A stretch of 64,000 bases of DNA from Deinandra increscens subsp. villosa. Lineage: Eukaryota; Streptophyta; Magnoliopsida; Asterales; Asteraceae. Shown here piece after piece: positions 1-11,382 of the stretch (position 1 is the stretch's first letter; every line of letters starts with the position of its first letter). The stretch spans positions 114,926,354 through 114,990,353 of the forward strand of contig JBCNJP010000027.1 in the NCBI GenBank assembly GCA_039602395.1, written 5' to 3'. The translations under genes and the position numbers were made by a program. The notes beneath the pieces were generated by a model. The model worked only from the letters and a program-made list of their open reading frames with translations. It had not been told where the DNA came from and did not search any database.

Positions 1-1920
1 CAAGCGTTCGCGGCTATTCAAAATTCGGTTCAAGTAACGATGCATACTATGATGAACAATGATAATGAAATCGGAACAAGTTAGAAAGTTCCCAAATTGC
101 TCAAATTGGAAGATTATAATAGTTGGGTTAAAAGATTTGAAGCGTACGTTGACACTAATGACATTGATATGTGGTTGTCGTTTACCGATCAATATGTCTA
201 TCCCAAGGATGAATCTGGTGACCCATTCTTCAAAGAAAGATGTCATCTGTACAAAAGAAAGCATATCAAGCTGAAAAGAAAGCATATGGTACTTTGACGA
301 TGGCTTTTCCTAAAGAGTTACTACATCAATTTTCGGGTAACTACACATCAAAGAGTTTGTGGGATGCTTTGGAAAAACGATATGACGAAAATGACCAATA
401 TAAGAAAAGTCGTCAGAAGGTTTTGAAGAATGAATTTGATAGTTTCAAACATTATCAAAATGAATCGATTCCAAATCTGATTGCAGGATTTGCTCATTTA
501 ATGAGTGAAATGCGTTTCGTGAGTCTTACAAAAGAATAAGCTGATATGAAAGAAAAGATTTTGGAGGCTTTGCCAGAGAAATGGGAGAATTATGTGATGA
601 TGATCACTCATGATAAAGATTATCCAGGATTATCTTTTAATGATGATCTGATTGCAAGGGATATGGAATTAATCGTTAACAAATCACTTCCTGCACAGGT
701 TCAAAATCCTGCTGTGTATTTTGGTGATAATGATTCAACCATGAATGCTGAAAAATCTAATATTCTTAGTTCTGCACCTCCTATAGCATTTATTGCAGGT
801 AAATTTGAAACTTCAAGTTTTTCTGCTGGTAGTAATGTTTCTGTTCCTAGTTCTTCGACTCAGAATGCTTTTTCTGCTCAAACTGCTGATGATTATAATG
901 CTTTAATGTCCGCATTGGTATCTTAATATTACAGGGTTATCACTGGTTCGGTGAGTAATACTGAATTGACAAACGAAGATTATGATCAAATCGATTATGA
1001 TCATTTGGAAGAAATGGATTTGAACTGGCAATATGCTATGTTGGTTCGAAGAACGAAGAAATTTTTCAATAGAACTAGCAAGTAAAGATTGAATCAAGAT
1101 GGAAAAATTGGATTAGACAAGTCAAAGGTTAAATGTTATAAGTGTTCTGTTTATGGACATTTTGCACGAGAATGTCCAAGTTCAATTGAAAACAAGCTGA
1201 AATCTGGTCAACATGCTCATTTGGTTGTTCATTCACCAAATACAGCTCCCAAGATTGAAGAGAAATTTGTTTCTGTTGATGAAAAAGTGTCAGAAGTGTT
1301 TTGGCATCCAAGTGAATTTTCCTGGAATGCAGATTCTGAGGCAAAAATGAAACATGCTCCGTTTACGGTTGCTTTGACTGCTCGTCATGATGATGATGCT
1401 AGCATTCTGAGTGATTCTGATTCCAATTCGACAATATCAATGATCAAAGAAGTTAAAGTCGAAGAATCAAAATGTCTTGAATGTATAAGGCTGAGTAAGA
1501 AAATTGCAAGTCTTGAGAAAAACTCTCAATTATCAACTGAAGAGATTGTTGTGCTCAAGAAAGAATTGGATGAATTTCAAAAGAAATATTATGCATTGGT
1601 CTATGTTCATGAGGATGTTTTGCAAGAAAAGACTAAATTGGCTGAAAAATGTGAGAAAGCTAAAGCTGAAGCGTTAGATGCAGCTCAAGATTTTGATTTG
1701 AAAAGAGTTATCCAGTTCAACAAAAGTATGAAAAGGTGAATGCTATTATTGTTGAGTCTGCAGCTACTATTGAGAAACTTCAGAACATGATCTCTATGCT
1801 TTAAGATGAAAAGTTCTTTATAGGGATAAAAATGAAGTTTTAACAAAAGATGTTCAGATTTACAAGAAGAAGAGAGAAAGTGTTCTTGAAGAGTTGTTTG
1901 CTGAATGTGAGATCCGAAAG
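1..1920 (+). pseudogene. gag of element O, 5' part, degenerate
   Basis: The translation matches element A (26087 onward) and the intact Gag of element D: an N-terminal copia-type (UBN2-like) Gag domain, a CCHC zinc knuckle (C-x2-C-x4-H-x4-C) encoded at 1134-1175, then a charged coiled-coil region. It is broken: TAG at 82-84 where A has CAG, TAA at 537-539, a small deletion near 640, a TAA near 926 and shifts after 1735. The solo LTR at 1921 splits the frame. Gag normally forms the cytoplasmic particle that packages element RNA; this copy cannot make a full protein. Confidence 0.85.
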
Positions 1921-4900
1921 TGTGACAACCCGTAAGTTTCCTAAGTCAAATCATATAATAATACGTGTAATTACCTGTTTCTGTGTGCATAAATCTGTGT
2001 TTTAGTTAACGTAGATAACGTATTATGCAACTATCCGTTAGTCTTGGCGTAACCCTAAATTAATATTTCGACGATCGACCTTAAAAACAAGGATATTATA
2101 TATACTTATCCGATGGAATTTCAACAATAAGAAATATTCACCACAACGTAAGTGGTTTAATATAAAAAGAATTTTTATATTAACTTGTCACTTTGGTAGT
2201 ATTTAAAGTACATGCAAAGTTCGTAACGTTACTTCGACGTAAAAATATCCAATAAACGCGTGAGTTTATTTATTTAATTATCAACTACGTGAAGTAATAA
2301 ACTCTTTAAATGTTTAGTATTTTTATAACGAAAAACCATTAGGTTTTTATATAAACATTTAACGTCAACGTTTTTCACCAATTAACACCAACTATATTTA
2401 AACAAGACTTGTATCCTTTATTTTTCCCAACTATGATTTATTATCCTCCATGCATAATCATTTCCATGCATGATCAAACATAATTGCCACCTTTGATCAT
2501 ATTGTCTTTCGTGATCAAAACCCGACACCGACAATTAGTAACCAACATTAGTAGTAACCTATCACCATTATACTAATCCACTACTAATCTCCTATTAATT
2601 ACACCATGCACTATTCACGTGTACCTTACCTAAACCAACAACATCATCACTAAGCCACCCTAGAACCCTTACACATCCACCCTACTTGTACCAAGATTCC
2701 TTTGACCCTCCCTCTTCTCCTCCATGCACCTAGAAACCGCCCCCCCCCCCCCCTCTTTCTCCCTCTCCTCCCTCACGGTTTTGGACCCAAACCGCCACCC
2801 CCTCCCTTACTTCTTTTCTTTCCTTCTTTCACCCTTTTTTAAGTAACCATATATATACATGCTTAAAGTGGAAACCCTAATACTTCCATCCATTTCCACA
2901 AGAGAACACACACACACACATTCTCTCCCTCTTTCTCCAACCGTCGCCATCTCTCTCTCTCTCTCTACTCTCTCTCTAGCTTTTCATCAACAAAACTCAA
3001 GAACACTTGAAGATCAAGCTACTAGGAACAACAAGGAAGCAAGATCAAGCCTCCATCATCCTCATTTTCGGTTTTCTCAAGTTAGTAGACATCATTTTCT
3101 TAGTTTTTCTCTAGTTATTCATGTTAACTAGTCTTATTCTCCATCTAGAACTCCAACCACAAGTCTTGGTTTAAAAATGGTAACTTTTGACATGCATTTT
3201 CTTCTATGTTTCTAGTAACCTAAAACTTTGTTTAAGTTCATGTTAGATCTAGTATACCATGTGTTTCTACTAGTGATTTCATGTATTTTGAACCCCTCGT
3301 ATGCTACATTATATAGATCTATAGAAAAACAAGTGTTATGATGCTAGTATGTGTACATTATGCCTTGGTTTTATGAACAAACCACTAGATCCGAAATTTG
3401 TGACTCTTGGAACCCTAGGTCCGAAATTTTTAACATGTTAGAAGGTTGTGGATAGCACCATAAAACTTATTGATATGTTTGGACGGCTAAATCTATAAAA
3501 ATAACACACTAAAAAGTCCCGGAAACTATGGATTAATTAGGGCCAAATTAGGTCAGAAACTTTGACCCCTCCTAAAGTGATTTTAAAAGATGCTTTTAGT
3601 CATAAAAACCCTAGTACAAGATCCCTTGCGAAAATAGCTAAATTTGGGGAAAAACGAGACAAAAAACGGACACTTTACGGGCCCGGAAACCTCGTTTTTG
3701 TAAAGATATGCAAATGAATGTAACAACTGATCTTAGACACTTCTAGGGACTTGAGACGACTTATAATAAGTTTACAAAGTGTTTTGGTAGTTTACAAAAC
3801 CCTAGAACGAGTCACAGGATCAAAACCGGCTAAAACGGACACATACCGACAAAACCGACAAAACTAGGAACTTAGACTTTTGAACTTAAATTTTCTGAAT
3901 TGATATGATTCTATGATGAAAATAAATGTGTATTTATTTGTTCAATCATTGCCTTAGTAATATTTACAAATAACGTGAAATGCGGCTAGAACCGACAAAA
4001 AGCCGTTTTGACCTTCAAGCGTCATTTCGCCCTTTAAAAGTCCTTTGAACTCACACGATATTTATTTGGGAAATATAAACTATTTCTAGACTAATTTTTA
4101 TCATGAAAATAAATAATATTTTAATTATCGCGCAATAGATATTTATTTTCAATAAATATTTCAATTTGGTCAACGATATCGTAGTATTTTACCGGGTTAC
4201 CATAACACCAAGACTTGACCAACCAAATTGGAGTGACTTAGATGTCAACCCAATTTTTATTTTCTAAGTGTCTTATAACGTTGTATAGGACTGCTTACTT
4301 GCCTATCGTACTGAATCACTTGCATTCAGGTGAGTTTTCACGGCCCCTTTCTTTTACAGTTTTAATACTTGGGGGAGAATTCATTACAAACATAAATCAT
4401 TTCCTGACAGATAGATTACTTGTTACCATATTGATTACATGAGCTTTTCTAGTCCAAATCATATTGTATCATGCTTGTTCATGTTATGATGAAACCCCAC
4501 TATTAGTTGAATCCGATTAATTTACAAACAGAAACGATGACTCGTGGATAGATCTATTGGGTTAACGCCCCTACTCTGATTGGTAGCTCCAATCCTGGCT
4601 CCGTCTTAATAGTCAGAAGAGTACATACAGTTATATTTGACCATGCGGTACTGTTGGACATAGTATCATGAGTGGGTAATCAGTTAGTTTCGGTATTCAA
4701 GGTTCATGGTAATTTATAAAACAGTATCTAAACATATTGTCAAACGATGGAATGATTCAATCAAACTTGTTTATCAAACTTTACATGCATGCTATCTAAA
4801 CCTGTGAACTCACCAACTTTATGTTGACTCGTTTTAGTATATGAATTCTCAGGTGATTGAACTCTGCTGCATTCTGGACATCATATCATTTAGGACCTGC

Positions 4901-5196
4901 ATTTTCTATTTCTTGAGTCATGGTCAAACCGAGCTGCACTTTTGGAGATTTCATTGCATAACACCTAACGGTGTCATGTTCTCAAATCTTTTTGAAATGT
5001 AATTGTTTTATTAACAATTAAGACAAACATGTTTTCACTACTATTTCCGGTGCAACTTTGAATGAAACTCCACCTTTTGAATTAACTTAACTTATTAAAC
5101 GGCTCTAGTTGTTTAATCATCCAGAGGTCGTTCTATGTAATCTTGACTATGATCCATCTCGCTCGCACCCGACACAATAAATTACGGGGTGTGACA
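1921..5196 (+). mobile_element. Solo LTR, Tekay-like Ty3/gypsy type
   Basis: A 3276-bp block starting TGTGACAACCCG and ending CGGGGTGTGACA, flanked by the perfect 5-bp duplication GAAAG (1916-1920 and 5197-5201). It contains no primer site, polypurine tract or long frame, so it is an LTR left by unequal recombination between two LTRs. The termini resemble those of T. A TATA-like run lies near 2848-2856 and simple repeats follow. Orientation is inferred from the TGTGACA...GTGTGACA ends and the position of the TATA-like run. It lies inside O's gag, so it came later than O. Confidence 0.85.
2740..2980. repeat. Simple repeats in the solo LTR (poly-C, AC and CT runs)
   Basis: A 14-base C run (2740-2753), an AC run (2906-2920) and a CT run (2950-2978) bracket the TATA-like sequence. 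CT-rich stretches after a TATA box are common in plant 5' UTRs, so this may be the LTR's old transcription start region. Confidence 0.8.
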
Positions 5197-5201
5197 GAAA
5201 G

Positions 5202-6389
5202 TTACAACCATATGAATATGATGAACTCAATGCAAAGTTCATCAAGTCACAAAAAGAAGTGTTTGATACTCAACAAAAAATATCTGAATTGAAGTTGTAA
5301 ATTTTGGAGTTGCAAAGGCAAGTAAAGAATTGGAATTTGTCACCGAAATTGCTAAATTTCTTATACAAGCAGGATAGGAGTGAAGATAGTTCTAATAAGG
5401 ATGATATTCACATGGTTCCTCAACCGGTGGATTTATCTGAGGTTACATCTGCTCCGCTTGATCCTAAAGCCGAATTGCATGATTATTCAAAATTTGCCAC
5501 TTCATCGAAGAAGAAGAAGTCAAAGTCTAAAAAGAAGGACAAGTCTTTGGGTGAAGCTCCAAAGTTTAGCTCAAAGTCTATTTTCTAGAAAATGAACAAG
5601 TTTTTTGTCAAAAGTGGTGCAAGTACGTCGTCTGCAACTGAAGAAGACAGTTTGATTGATAAGAACAAGCTGAAAGACATAAAAGCAAGATTCACTAGAG
5701 AAGCTAAGGGGAGAGAAGCTTCTGGTTCTTCTTCAAGTTCATCAAAAACTTCAGGTTTCAAGCACCAAGGCTTAGGTTATGAGGTGAAGGAAGAACCCGT
5801 TCAAGCAAAGAAGCCAGTGAAAGTTGAAAAAGATTCAAAAGTTAAAGTTCCAAAGAAATCACCTCCTCTGAAAGAAAAATTTAATTATTCTGGAAGGTCC
5901 TCATCTTCAAGGAGTCCATCTTCTAGGTATGACTCTTCTGATGATTTCTTTGATAACTTTAATTCTGATCATTCATCTGGTAAATATTTTTCGAGAACGA
6001 CTTTGTTATGCATGTCGTCAACCAGGACATCTTGCTGCTGATTGTCCGACGACTGCATATATCCACAATACGGCTAAGTATGTGGATAACAAAGGTCAAA
6101 TTTTTGATGAACCATGGTCTATAAAAGTCAAATCAACTCGTAAGTCGTCCTGGTCTAAACCAAGTACGCCGGTTGAATCTAAGTCTGGTTCTGATAAAAA
6201 AATTAAAATCATTACAAATCTGGAAACCAAAAGTTGTTTCCAAGTCCAATAACGACTATGTGGAAGACACCGGGTGACCCGACGCTGTTGAATCGGGTCG
6301 ATCCCAGAGCGACTAATGTTTTATTTGGTGTCAAGCATGTATTTCAGGAAGACCTTTCAGTAATTGAGAAATTGCTGATTGTGAAATAA
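5202..6389 (+). pseudogene. gag of element O, 3' part, degenerate
   Basis: Continuation of the gag split by the solo LTR. It encodes the rest of the coiled coil, Lys/Ser-rich linkers and a second CCHC knuckle (about 6008-6050, CRQPGHLAADC), ending in TAA at 6387-6389. Frames change around 5588 and 5990-6040, so at least two indels are present. It aligns with A at 38740-39925 and with the C-terminal third of D's intact Gag. Two zinc knuckles separated by a long coiled coil characterise this family. Confidence 0.8.
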
Positions 6390-7502
6390 CTGTGATAACT
6401 TAAATTGAATTTTCAAATCAATTTTGTTTTCAAAATGCTAAACGACAAGTACTCATGTTGGTTGATCAAATTCTGATTTGTTTTTGCACTCCGTCTCATT
6501 TTGAGGGGGAGTTTGTTTTTGCAAAAATACAAAAATAGTGTGTTATTTTTCAAATGTTAAAAAAATGAAAATCTATAAATAGAGTTGTCATTTTTAGAGG
6601 GAGAAATTTGAAAATCCAAAAACATTGAAAAATAAGAAATTGTATTCAACATGATTGGGAAATAATGGTACATTGGCTTACATCATTTGACTCATGGATA
6701 AAATAGATGAAAAAGCCATAAGACCATTTGATCGATGTGTAAGGTAGGCTCGGCAAATCAGAAAGTATTCAAATGTGATATACACTAAATCTGATGCTTG
6801 ACCTAGTGGACACATCTTGATGAATATTTCACGATATATCAAGAAAAAGATATGTGAAAAATAAAATGAGAAGTCACTATGTATACATATGTTCATTTTG
6901 CAAAAATTAAACTTGTTTGATTTTCTTTATTTTGTCAAACGATCGGACTTTCTCTGCGTGCTCACAAGGCCGACCTGATCGTTGTTCGTTTGACGTTCTG
7001 CGTTATTGGTGTTTCGTATAACTCATCGGACTTTCTATGCGTCTATGGAAGTACCGACCTGATTTTTGTTGGGTTATACAATTTCAACTTGTTTTTATTT
7101 TCTTTTTTTGTTAAATCCGAGGCCTTATCTGTGTATCGAAAGATCGACCTTAAGGTAGACGATTTAACGTTCTTATTTCTTTTTGCATGAAACACAGTTG
7201 ACTATATCATGAATACAACCATTTTGTGATAAATCACAAGTGAAATCACAAAAATGTGATAAGCAAAGCATATCTGAGTATGTCCGATAGTGTGGGGTAC
7301 ACTGGTCAATGCAAAAATTAATCAATACCTTAACATATCCAGATGTTATGAGTATGATTCTGCCTGAGTTTAATGTTGGACAAATTATATCTGCAATCGA
7401 CATGGCTTATGTGCTTCAATAATTGAAATTGAAGTGTAGTTGAACATGTTATGTTCAATATGATCCTAAGTTGTGATCTTTCTCACAAAAGACAAAAATA
7501 GT
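6390..7502 (+). other. 3' UTR of element O, first segment
   Basis: Non-coding but strongly conserved: about 600 bases after 6640 are recognisable in A (40190-41050) and in D on the other strand. The conserved part holds an anchor block (GGTACATTGGC near 6668, GGTAGGCTC near 6744), three tandem stem-loops (6934-7168), a smaller hairpin near 7212-7240 and a conserved GTGTGGGGTACACTGG near 7290. The UTR resumes at 41772 after element A. Short frames here do not stay open between copies, which argues against coding. Confidence 0.75.
6934..7168 (+). ncRNA. Three tandem stem-loop modules, copy in O
   Basis: Module 1 is 6934-6994 (arms GTCAAACGA/TCGTTTGAC), module 2 is 7016-7079 (arms GTATAACTCA/TGGGTTATAC with one G-T pair), module 3 is 7110-7168 (arms GTTAAATC/GATTTAAC). 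The arms differ completely between modules but stay complementary. Inner parts are alike: GGACTTTCT and TGCGT on the 5' side, CCGACCTGAT on the 3' side, in modules 1 and 2, with a diverged version in module 3 whose apex is ATC-GAAA-GAT. This is likely a cis-acting RNA structure in the element transcript. No known family is recognised and no function is shown. Confidence 0.6.
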
Positions 7503-7839
7503 TGTTGATACATGATTCCTGATCGTCATGTGAAGTATCGAATACAAGACGAAGATATGCAAGTTAGCTGTGGTCCGAACTCCTGGCAGACTCTGAGTTC
7601 GTACTGGTCCGAACAGGTCCAAACCTGATGTTTGGACCATCGGGTTTCAGCTAGTATATATAGCTTATCTTGTGTAGAACTTGATGTACTTGTACTTTTG
7701 AATCTTACTTTCTTTCAAGTGTACTCTATGGTTCTCTGTGGTCTAATACAAGTTTCTTTGTATTTACTCCCGGTGTTCATTTTGTTTTACATTGATTTCA
7801 ATACGACTAAGTAGACGATCTACTGCTCACGCATTTTGA
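7503..7839 (+). repeat. 5' LTR of element A
   Basis: 337 bp beginning TGTTGATACATG and ending at the position where the 3' LTR ends TTTTCA (here TTTTGA). A TATA box TATATATA lies at 7655-7662. The U3 just upstream carries copies of a CCGAAC/GGTCC word related to the GTTCGG word of the leader. Confidence 0.88.
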
Positions 7840-7841
7840 AG

Positions 7842-7859
7842 TGGTATCAGAGCATTTGG
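7842..7859 (+). other. Primer-binding site of A (tRNA-Met type)
   Basis: TGGTATCAGAGCATTTGG starts two bases after the LTR. TGGTATCAGAGC is the usual primer site complementary to plant initiator tRNA-Met, where minus-strand DNA synthesis would start. Confidence 0.85.
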
Positions 7860-8251
7860 TTTGTTCTACTGGTTAGAAATCATTGTTTTTCGGAGTTTTG
7901 AGTCAAAATTTCACGTGTTACGAAAATGAGTATAATTTTTTAGTTCATTTGATCTTCTCAAGTGTGCTTCTTATTAAAAATCTTCTCCTAGATTGTTTCT
8001 AACGAGTTTTCGTGTGTTTCTATCGAGTTTTCGTGTGTTTCTATTGAAAAATTCATCCAAAAACACTGAAAATCGAGAAAATGGTGTCGAGTGAGTTAGA
8101 GTTCGTTTGAGGTTCGGACCAAGCTAAAAATAACCGCTCCAAACTCTAGGTTCGGACGAAGTTCGGTTATTTCTTGGATCAGTGAGAGTTCGGACGACGT
8201 TCAGTAGTAGTTCGGCGTAGGTTCGGTCAACATTCGGCATAGTTTCGGTCC
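7860..8251 (+). repeat. Leader of A, GTTCGG word array, first half
   Basis: Non-coding leader. From about 8108 to 8250 the word (A/G)GTTCGG(A/T) recurs about eight times at irregular spacing. The array resumes at 25947-26070 after element B. No uORF or other motif was recognised. The last five bases, GGTCC (8247-8251), are the left copy of B's target duplication. Confidence 0.7.
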
Positions 8252-9496
8252 TGTAGGGATATGATCATGTAATAGTAAGCGTATGTCCGGAATTTATTTA
8301 AGCCTACGGGGTCACACGTCTCGACACCAAATGTTAGGGGTGTTCAAAAATATTCGAGTCCGAATCCGTATCCGAATTATCCGAAATTCCGTATCCGAAT
8401 TATCCGAAAATTTCGGATATCCGGAATGTCGGATAATCGAAACTCGGATATCCGAAAATTCGGACTTGGACTTGGACAAGAATTTACAAAATTTTTGGAT
8501 GTTTCGGATACCCGGTATCCGAAAATTTAAATAAATTAAAATAAATTTTATATTAAAAAAATAAGGAATTATTGAATACTTGGACTATGTTTATTTGTTT
8601 TGTCGTTTTTTAGGTCGAACGTATGTTTATTTGTATTTGAAGACTTGGAATATGTTTATTTGTTTTGTCGTTTTATCGTTTTTTTGGTTAAATTGTGGGT
8701 TTTAAAAAAAAAAACTGGATTTTTTGATATCCGTTTTAACTATCCGAGTCCAGTCCGAAATTTCGGATATCCGAAATTTCGGACTTGGACTTGGATAACG
8801 AAAACTGATATCCGAAATTTTCGGATACCCGAAATTCGGATATCCGAAATTCCGGGTATTCGGTTTTGAACACCCCTACCAAATGTATTAATATTAATTA
8901 ATAGTTAATTAATATTTATCACGAATTATTAAAGAGGAATTAATTAAAAACTAATAGTTAATTGTTAACGGGCCATTAGTTATTAATTAAAGAGAAGGGA
9001 ATTGGACTAGATTAATTAAGGAACAAGTTGGTGGAGGCCCAAAGGCCTTGTACGAATTCTAGAAATTCGTAAGCCTCATAAGGCTCGTTGTATTGCCCTA
9101 ATCTTGTTCCCTAAGTTATCTAAACCCTATAAATAGAACCCCTTGGTTAAGGGTTTTGGTGACCATCAAAATCCAAGTGATTAGAGAAATCCAAAAACCC
9201 TAATTCTCTCCTCCTCCTCTCCTCTTCTAAATTTCGGCTAGGGTTTCTGATTCCCTTGAGTTCGAAATTGTGGTTTGGCCAAAACTTGAAGAAGAAGGTT
9301 TGTGATCAAGTGCTAGCACATAACATTGGTGTGTCGTGTGTGCGATCGTACAGGGATTTGCATTAAATCCTCCAAGAGATCAAGTCAATCCGAGCTCATA
9401 AGCTAAACATGTTCTATCCGGTTAGTTAGGTTAAATCATAGGATCGATCCGCTACGTACACGTGAATAATTTGATAAATAGTTATATAAACCAACA
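8252..9496 (+). repeat. 5' LTR of B, interrupted by a MITE
   Basis: Starts TGTAGGGATATG and ends ACCAACA. TATAAATA at 9128-9135 is the likely TATA box. A CT-rich tract and AACCCTAATT follow it, as expected for the transcribed part. The length exceeds the 3' LTR by exactly the MITE plus its 8-bp duplication. Confidence 0.92.
8335..8878. mobile_element. hAT-type MITE, 544 bp
   Basis: Perfect 15-bp terminal inverted repeats TAGGGGTGTTCAAAA / TTTTGAACACCCCTA, flanked by the perfect 8-bp duplication CCAAATGT (8327-8334 and 8879-8886). An 8-bp duplication with this terminus points to the hAT superfamily. No transposase is present, so it would have moved in trans. The interior is built largely of TCCGAAAATTCGG and CGGATATCCG words and can fold on itself. 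The empty site is visible in B's 3' LTR near 25323-25330. Confidence 0.93.
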
Positions 9497-9497
9497 G

Positions 9498-9511
9498 TGG
9501 TATCACGAGCC
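9498..9511 (+). other. Primer-binding site of B
   Basis: TGGTATCACGAGCC follows the 5' LTR by one base. It is a variant of the tRNA-Met type primer site TGGTATCAGAGCC. Confidence 0.75.
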
Positions 9512-10683
9512 ACCTATGAAATTAATTAATTACCGGGTATAAAAACTTGGAAGGGGGGTAACCCTAATTTAGAATTAGGGATATGTTTCCCCATAAAGAT
9601 TCTAGCTTTTGATCCATTAGAAATCAGGTTTTTACAATTAGAAAATCGTTTTGCGAATTGGTAAAAACAGAAAATTAGGAAACCCTAATTTTCGAAAATT
9701 ATAAACCCTGATTTTCGAAAATCTTAAACCATAATTTCGAAAAAATTGGAAACCCTAATTTGGCCCAAATCAAAAACCCTAGTTTTCAGCCCAAATTGAA
9801 AACCCTAATTGGATCAAAACCTCTAGTCGAATCGGGAAACCCTAATTTGGATCAAAATTAGTTTCTTGAAAGATCCAAAATATTAATCCAAGTTTTTTAT
9901 GTGTTATTAGATAACTAGAAACCAACATGTTGTACCTTTTATTTTTAATGAGTTAAAAAGAAGTAAAAACCATGAAGTTTCATGCAAACCGATCATGGTT
10001 ATTACTTAAAACGAGAGAATTAAAAAATTAAAATTATGTAAGATAATTAGAAACCCTAAGATTACTTAAAACTAGCGAAATATGATTTGTTTATAAAATA
10101 AAATTTGTGTCCTATAAGTTCAAAAGAAACACCGGCTCACCCATTCGAACATACTCTAAGAGAGGTATAAGTCGGGTCGCTCTGCTTCCCAAAGGGGTAG
10201 GTTTTTAATTGCAATGTGCAAACCTCACCCCTACGCTTCTTTGTGTGTTGCGAATGGAGCTACCGAGCTCTTTTGACTTGGAAGACAAACTAAGCATTTT
10301 ATAAACACATTATGTGGTGAAGATGTGCATGAATATTCACACATAACCTTTTGATCACATCAAATTGTTTTGACCCAATCAAACTTAAGTCTTTGCCATC
10401 CAACTCATAAAGGACACTTGTGGGTGTTACTCTACTCATTGGTACACAATGGTATATTAGCATCTGCAAGACAAATTCCCACTCATTGGTACACAATGGT
10501 GGACAATTTGTGCGTTCTTGGTTGGACGACTTAAAGCGAGCTAGGCGGTGAGACCCTTAGCCCGTGGCAAAAGATGGGATGAAACATGACTACAAATCAC
10601 TTGGTGCAAAAAATCTAGGAATTGTATTTGGAATACAATTATTGATCGTCACTTACCTTTTGAATGCATCATTTCTAGCAGAT
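9512..10683 (+). other. Leader of B with AAACCCTAATT word cluster
   Basis: No gene is seen. Between about 9560 and 9880 AAACCCTAATT and close variants occur about eight times, often followed by TTCGAAAAT. AAACCCTAA is the plant telo-box word, known in promoters and 5' UTRs. The rest is AT-rich. The stretch ends with CAGAT (10679-10683), the left duplication of G; the leader resumes at 21117. Confidence 0.65.
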
Positions 10684-11306
10684 TGTTATGGGTCGAATTC
10701 CAAGCACCCGGCTGAGAAGCTTGATCATGCAGGAATCCGGGAATCCCAAGGATTCTCGACAGGTTACGTTACTCGTTATTTATTTTAATATCCTTTATCT
10801 GCTAATAGCCACGTGATTAATTTCAATGGCAGGTAAGCAAGGTTTAACCTCCCTAAGGAATCGGTCAATTAGCGCTGACGTGGCAATAACGAACGTGGAC
10901 TGAGTGGTGAACTTCCTCAAACGGCTAATGGACGTGGTCAAGAGGATCCCTTATTTCTCGGATAATTAGTTATTTCTGTTTATAGCTATAAATGGGACAT
11001 GATCGAATTAGGATACACAACACACAACACTCTGAATATTGTAACACTTAGCATTCGATCATCGTCTCCACCACTGTAATCGAATTCTTATTTTATAAAA
11101 GCTTTAGGTAGCAGGCGCTTTGAGCCGGCTCCCGAGGTTTTTACTGGGATTCTCAGAGGCAACTCTCAGGATTCCGGGTTTCCCTCGTATATCACCGTGT
11201 CATTTGCATTACTTTTTCTCTATCTTTGAACCAGAATTCTTGGCACCTAACCCCACATTCTAAGTTTGGAATACGAGATTGTCTCGTGCAATTTTTGACC
11301 AAAACA
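10684..11306 (+). repeat. 5' LTR of G
   Basis: Starts TGTTATGGG and ends CCAAAACA. TATAAAT at 10987-10993 is the likely TATA box. The word GGAATCC/GGATTCC occurs repeatedly here and throughout the element. Confidence 0.95.
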
Positions 11307-11309
11307 GCT

Positions 11310-11327
11310 TGGCGCCCACCGTGGGGC
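11310..11327 (+). other. Primer-binding site of G (tRNA-Lys type)
   Basis: TGGCGCCCACCGTGGGGC starts three bases after the LTR. It looks complementary to the 3' end of a plant tRNA-Lys; the tRNA identity is from memory. It differs from Athila's tRNA-Asp type site. Confidence 0.8.
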
Positions 11328-11382
11328 AAAACGGTGCAAAACTTCATTTACTCTATCATATCCTACGTTTTCGATCGCTACA

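Noticed and set aside
6990..7190. A conserved small protein in the stem-loop region (similar frame on minus at 49285-49530)
   Set aside because: Part of the translation is shared because the DNA is shared, but starts and ends differ and A breaks the frame; paired arm changes fit RNA better.
7842..7859. tRNA-like sequences TGGTATCAGAGC seen next to four LTRs
   Set aside because: These are primer-binding sites only; no cloverleaf or internal promoter boxes surround them.
8283..8869. Frames within the MITE rich in Arg, Ile and Asn
   Set aside because: They arise from CGGATATCCG-type repeats and show no protein similarity.
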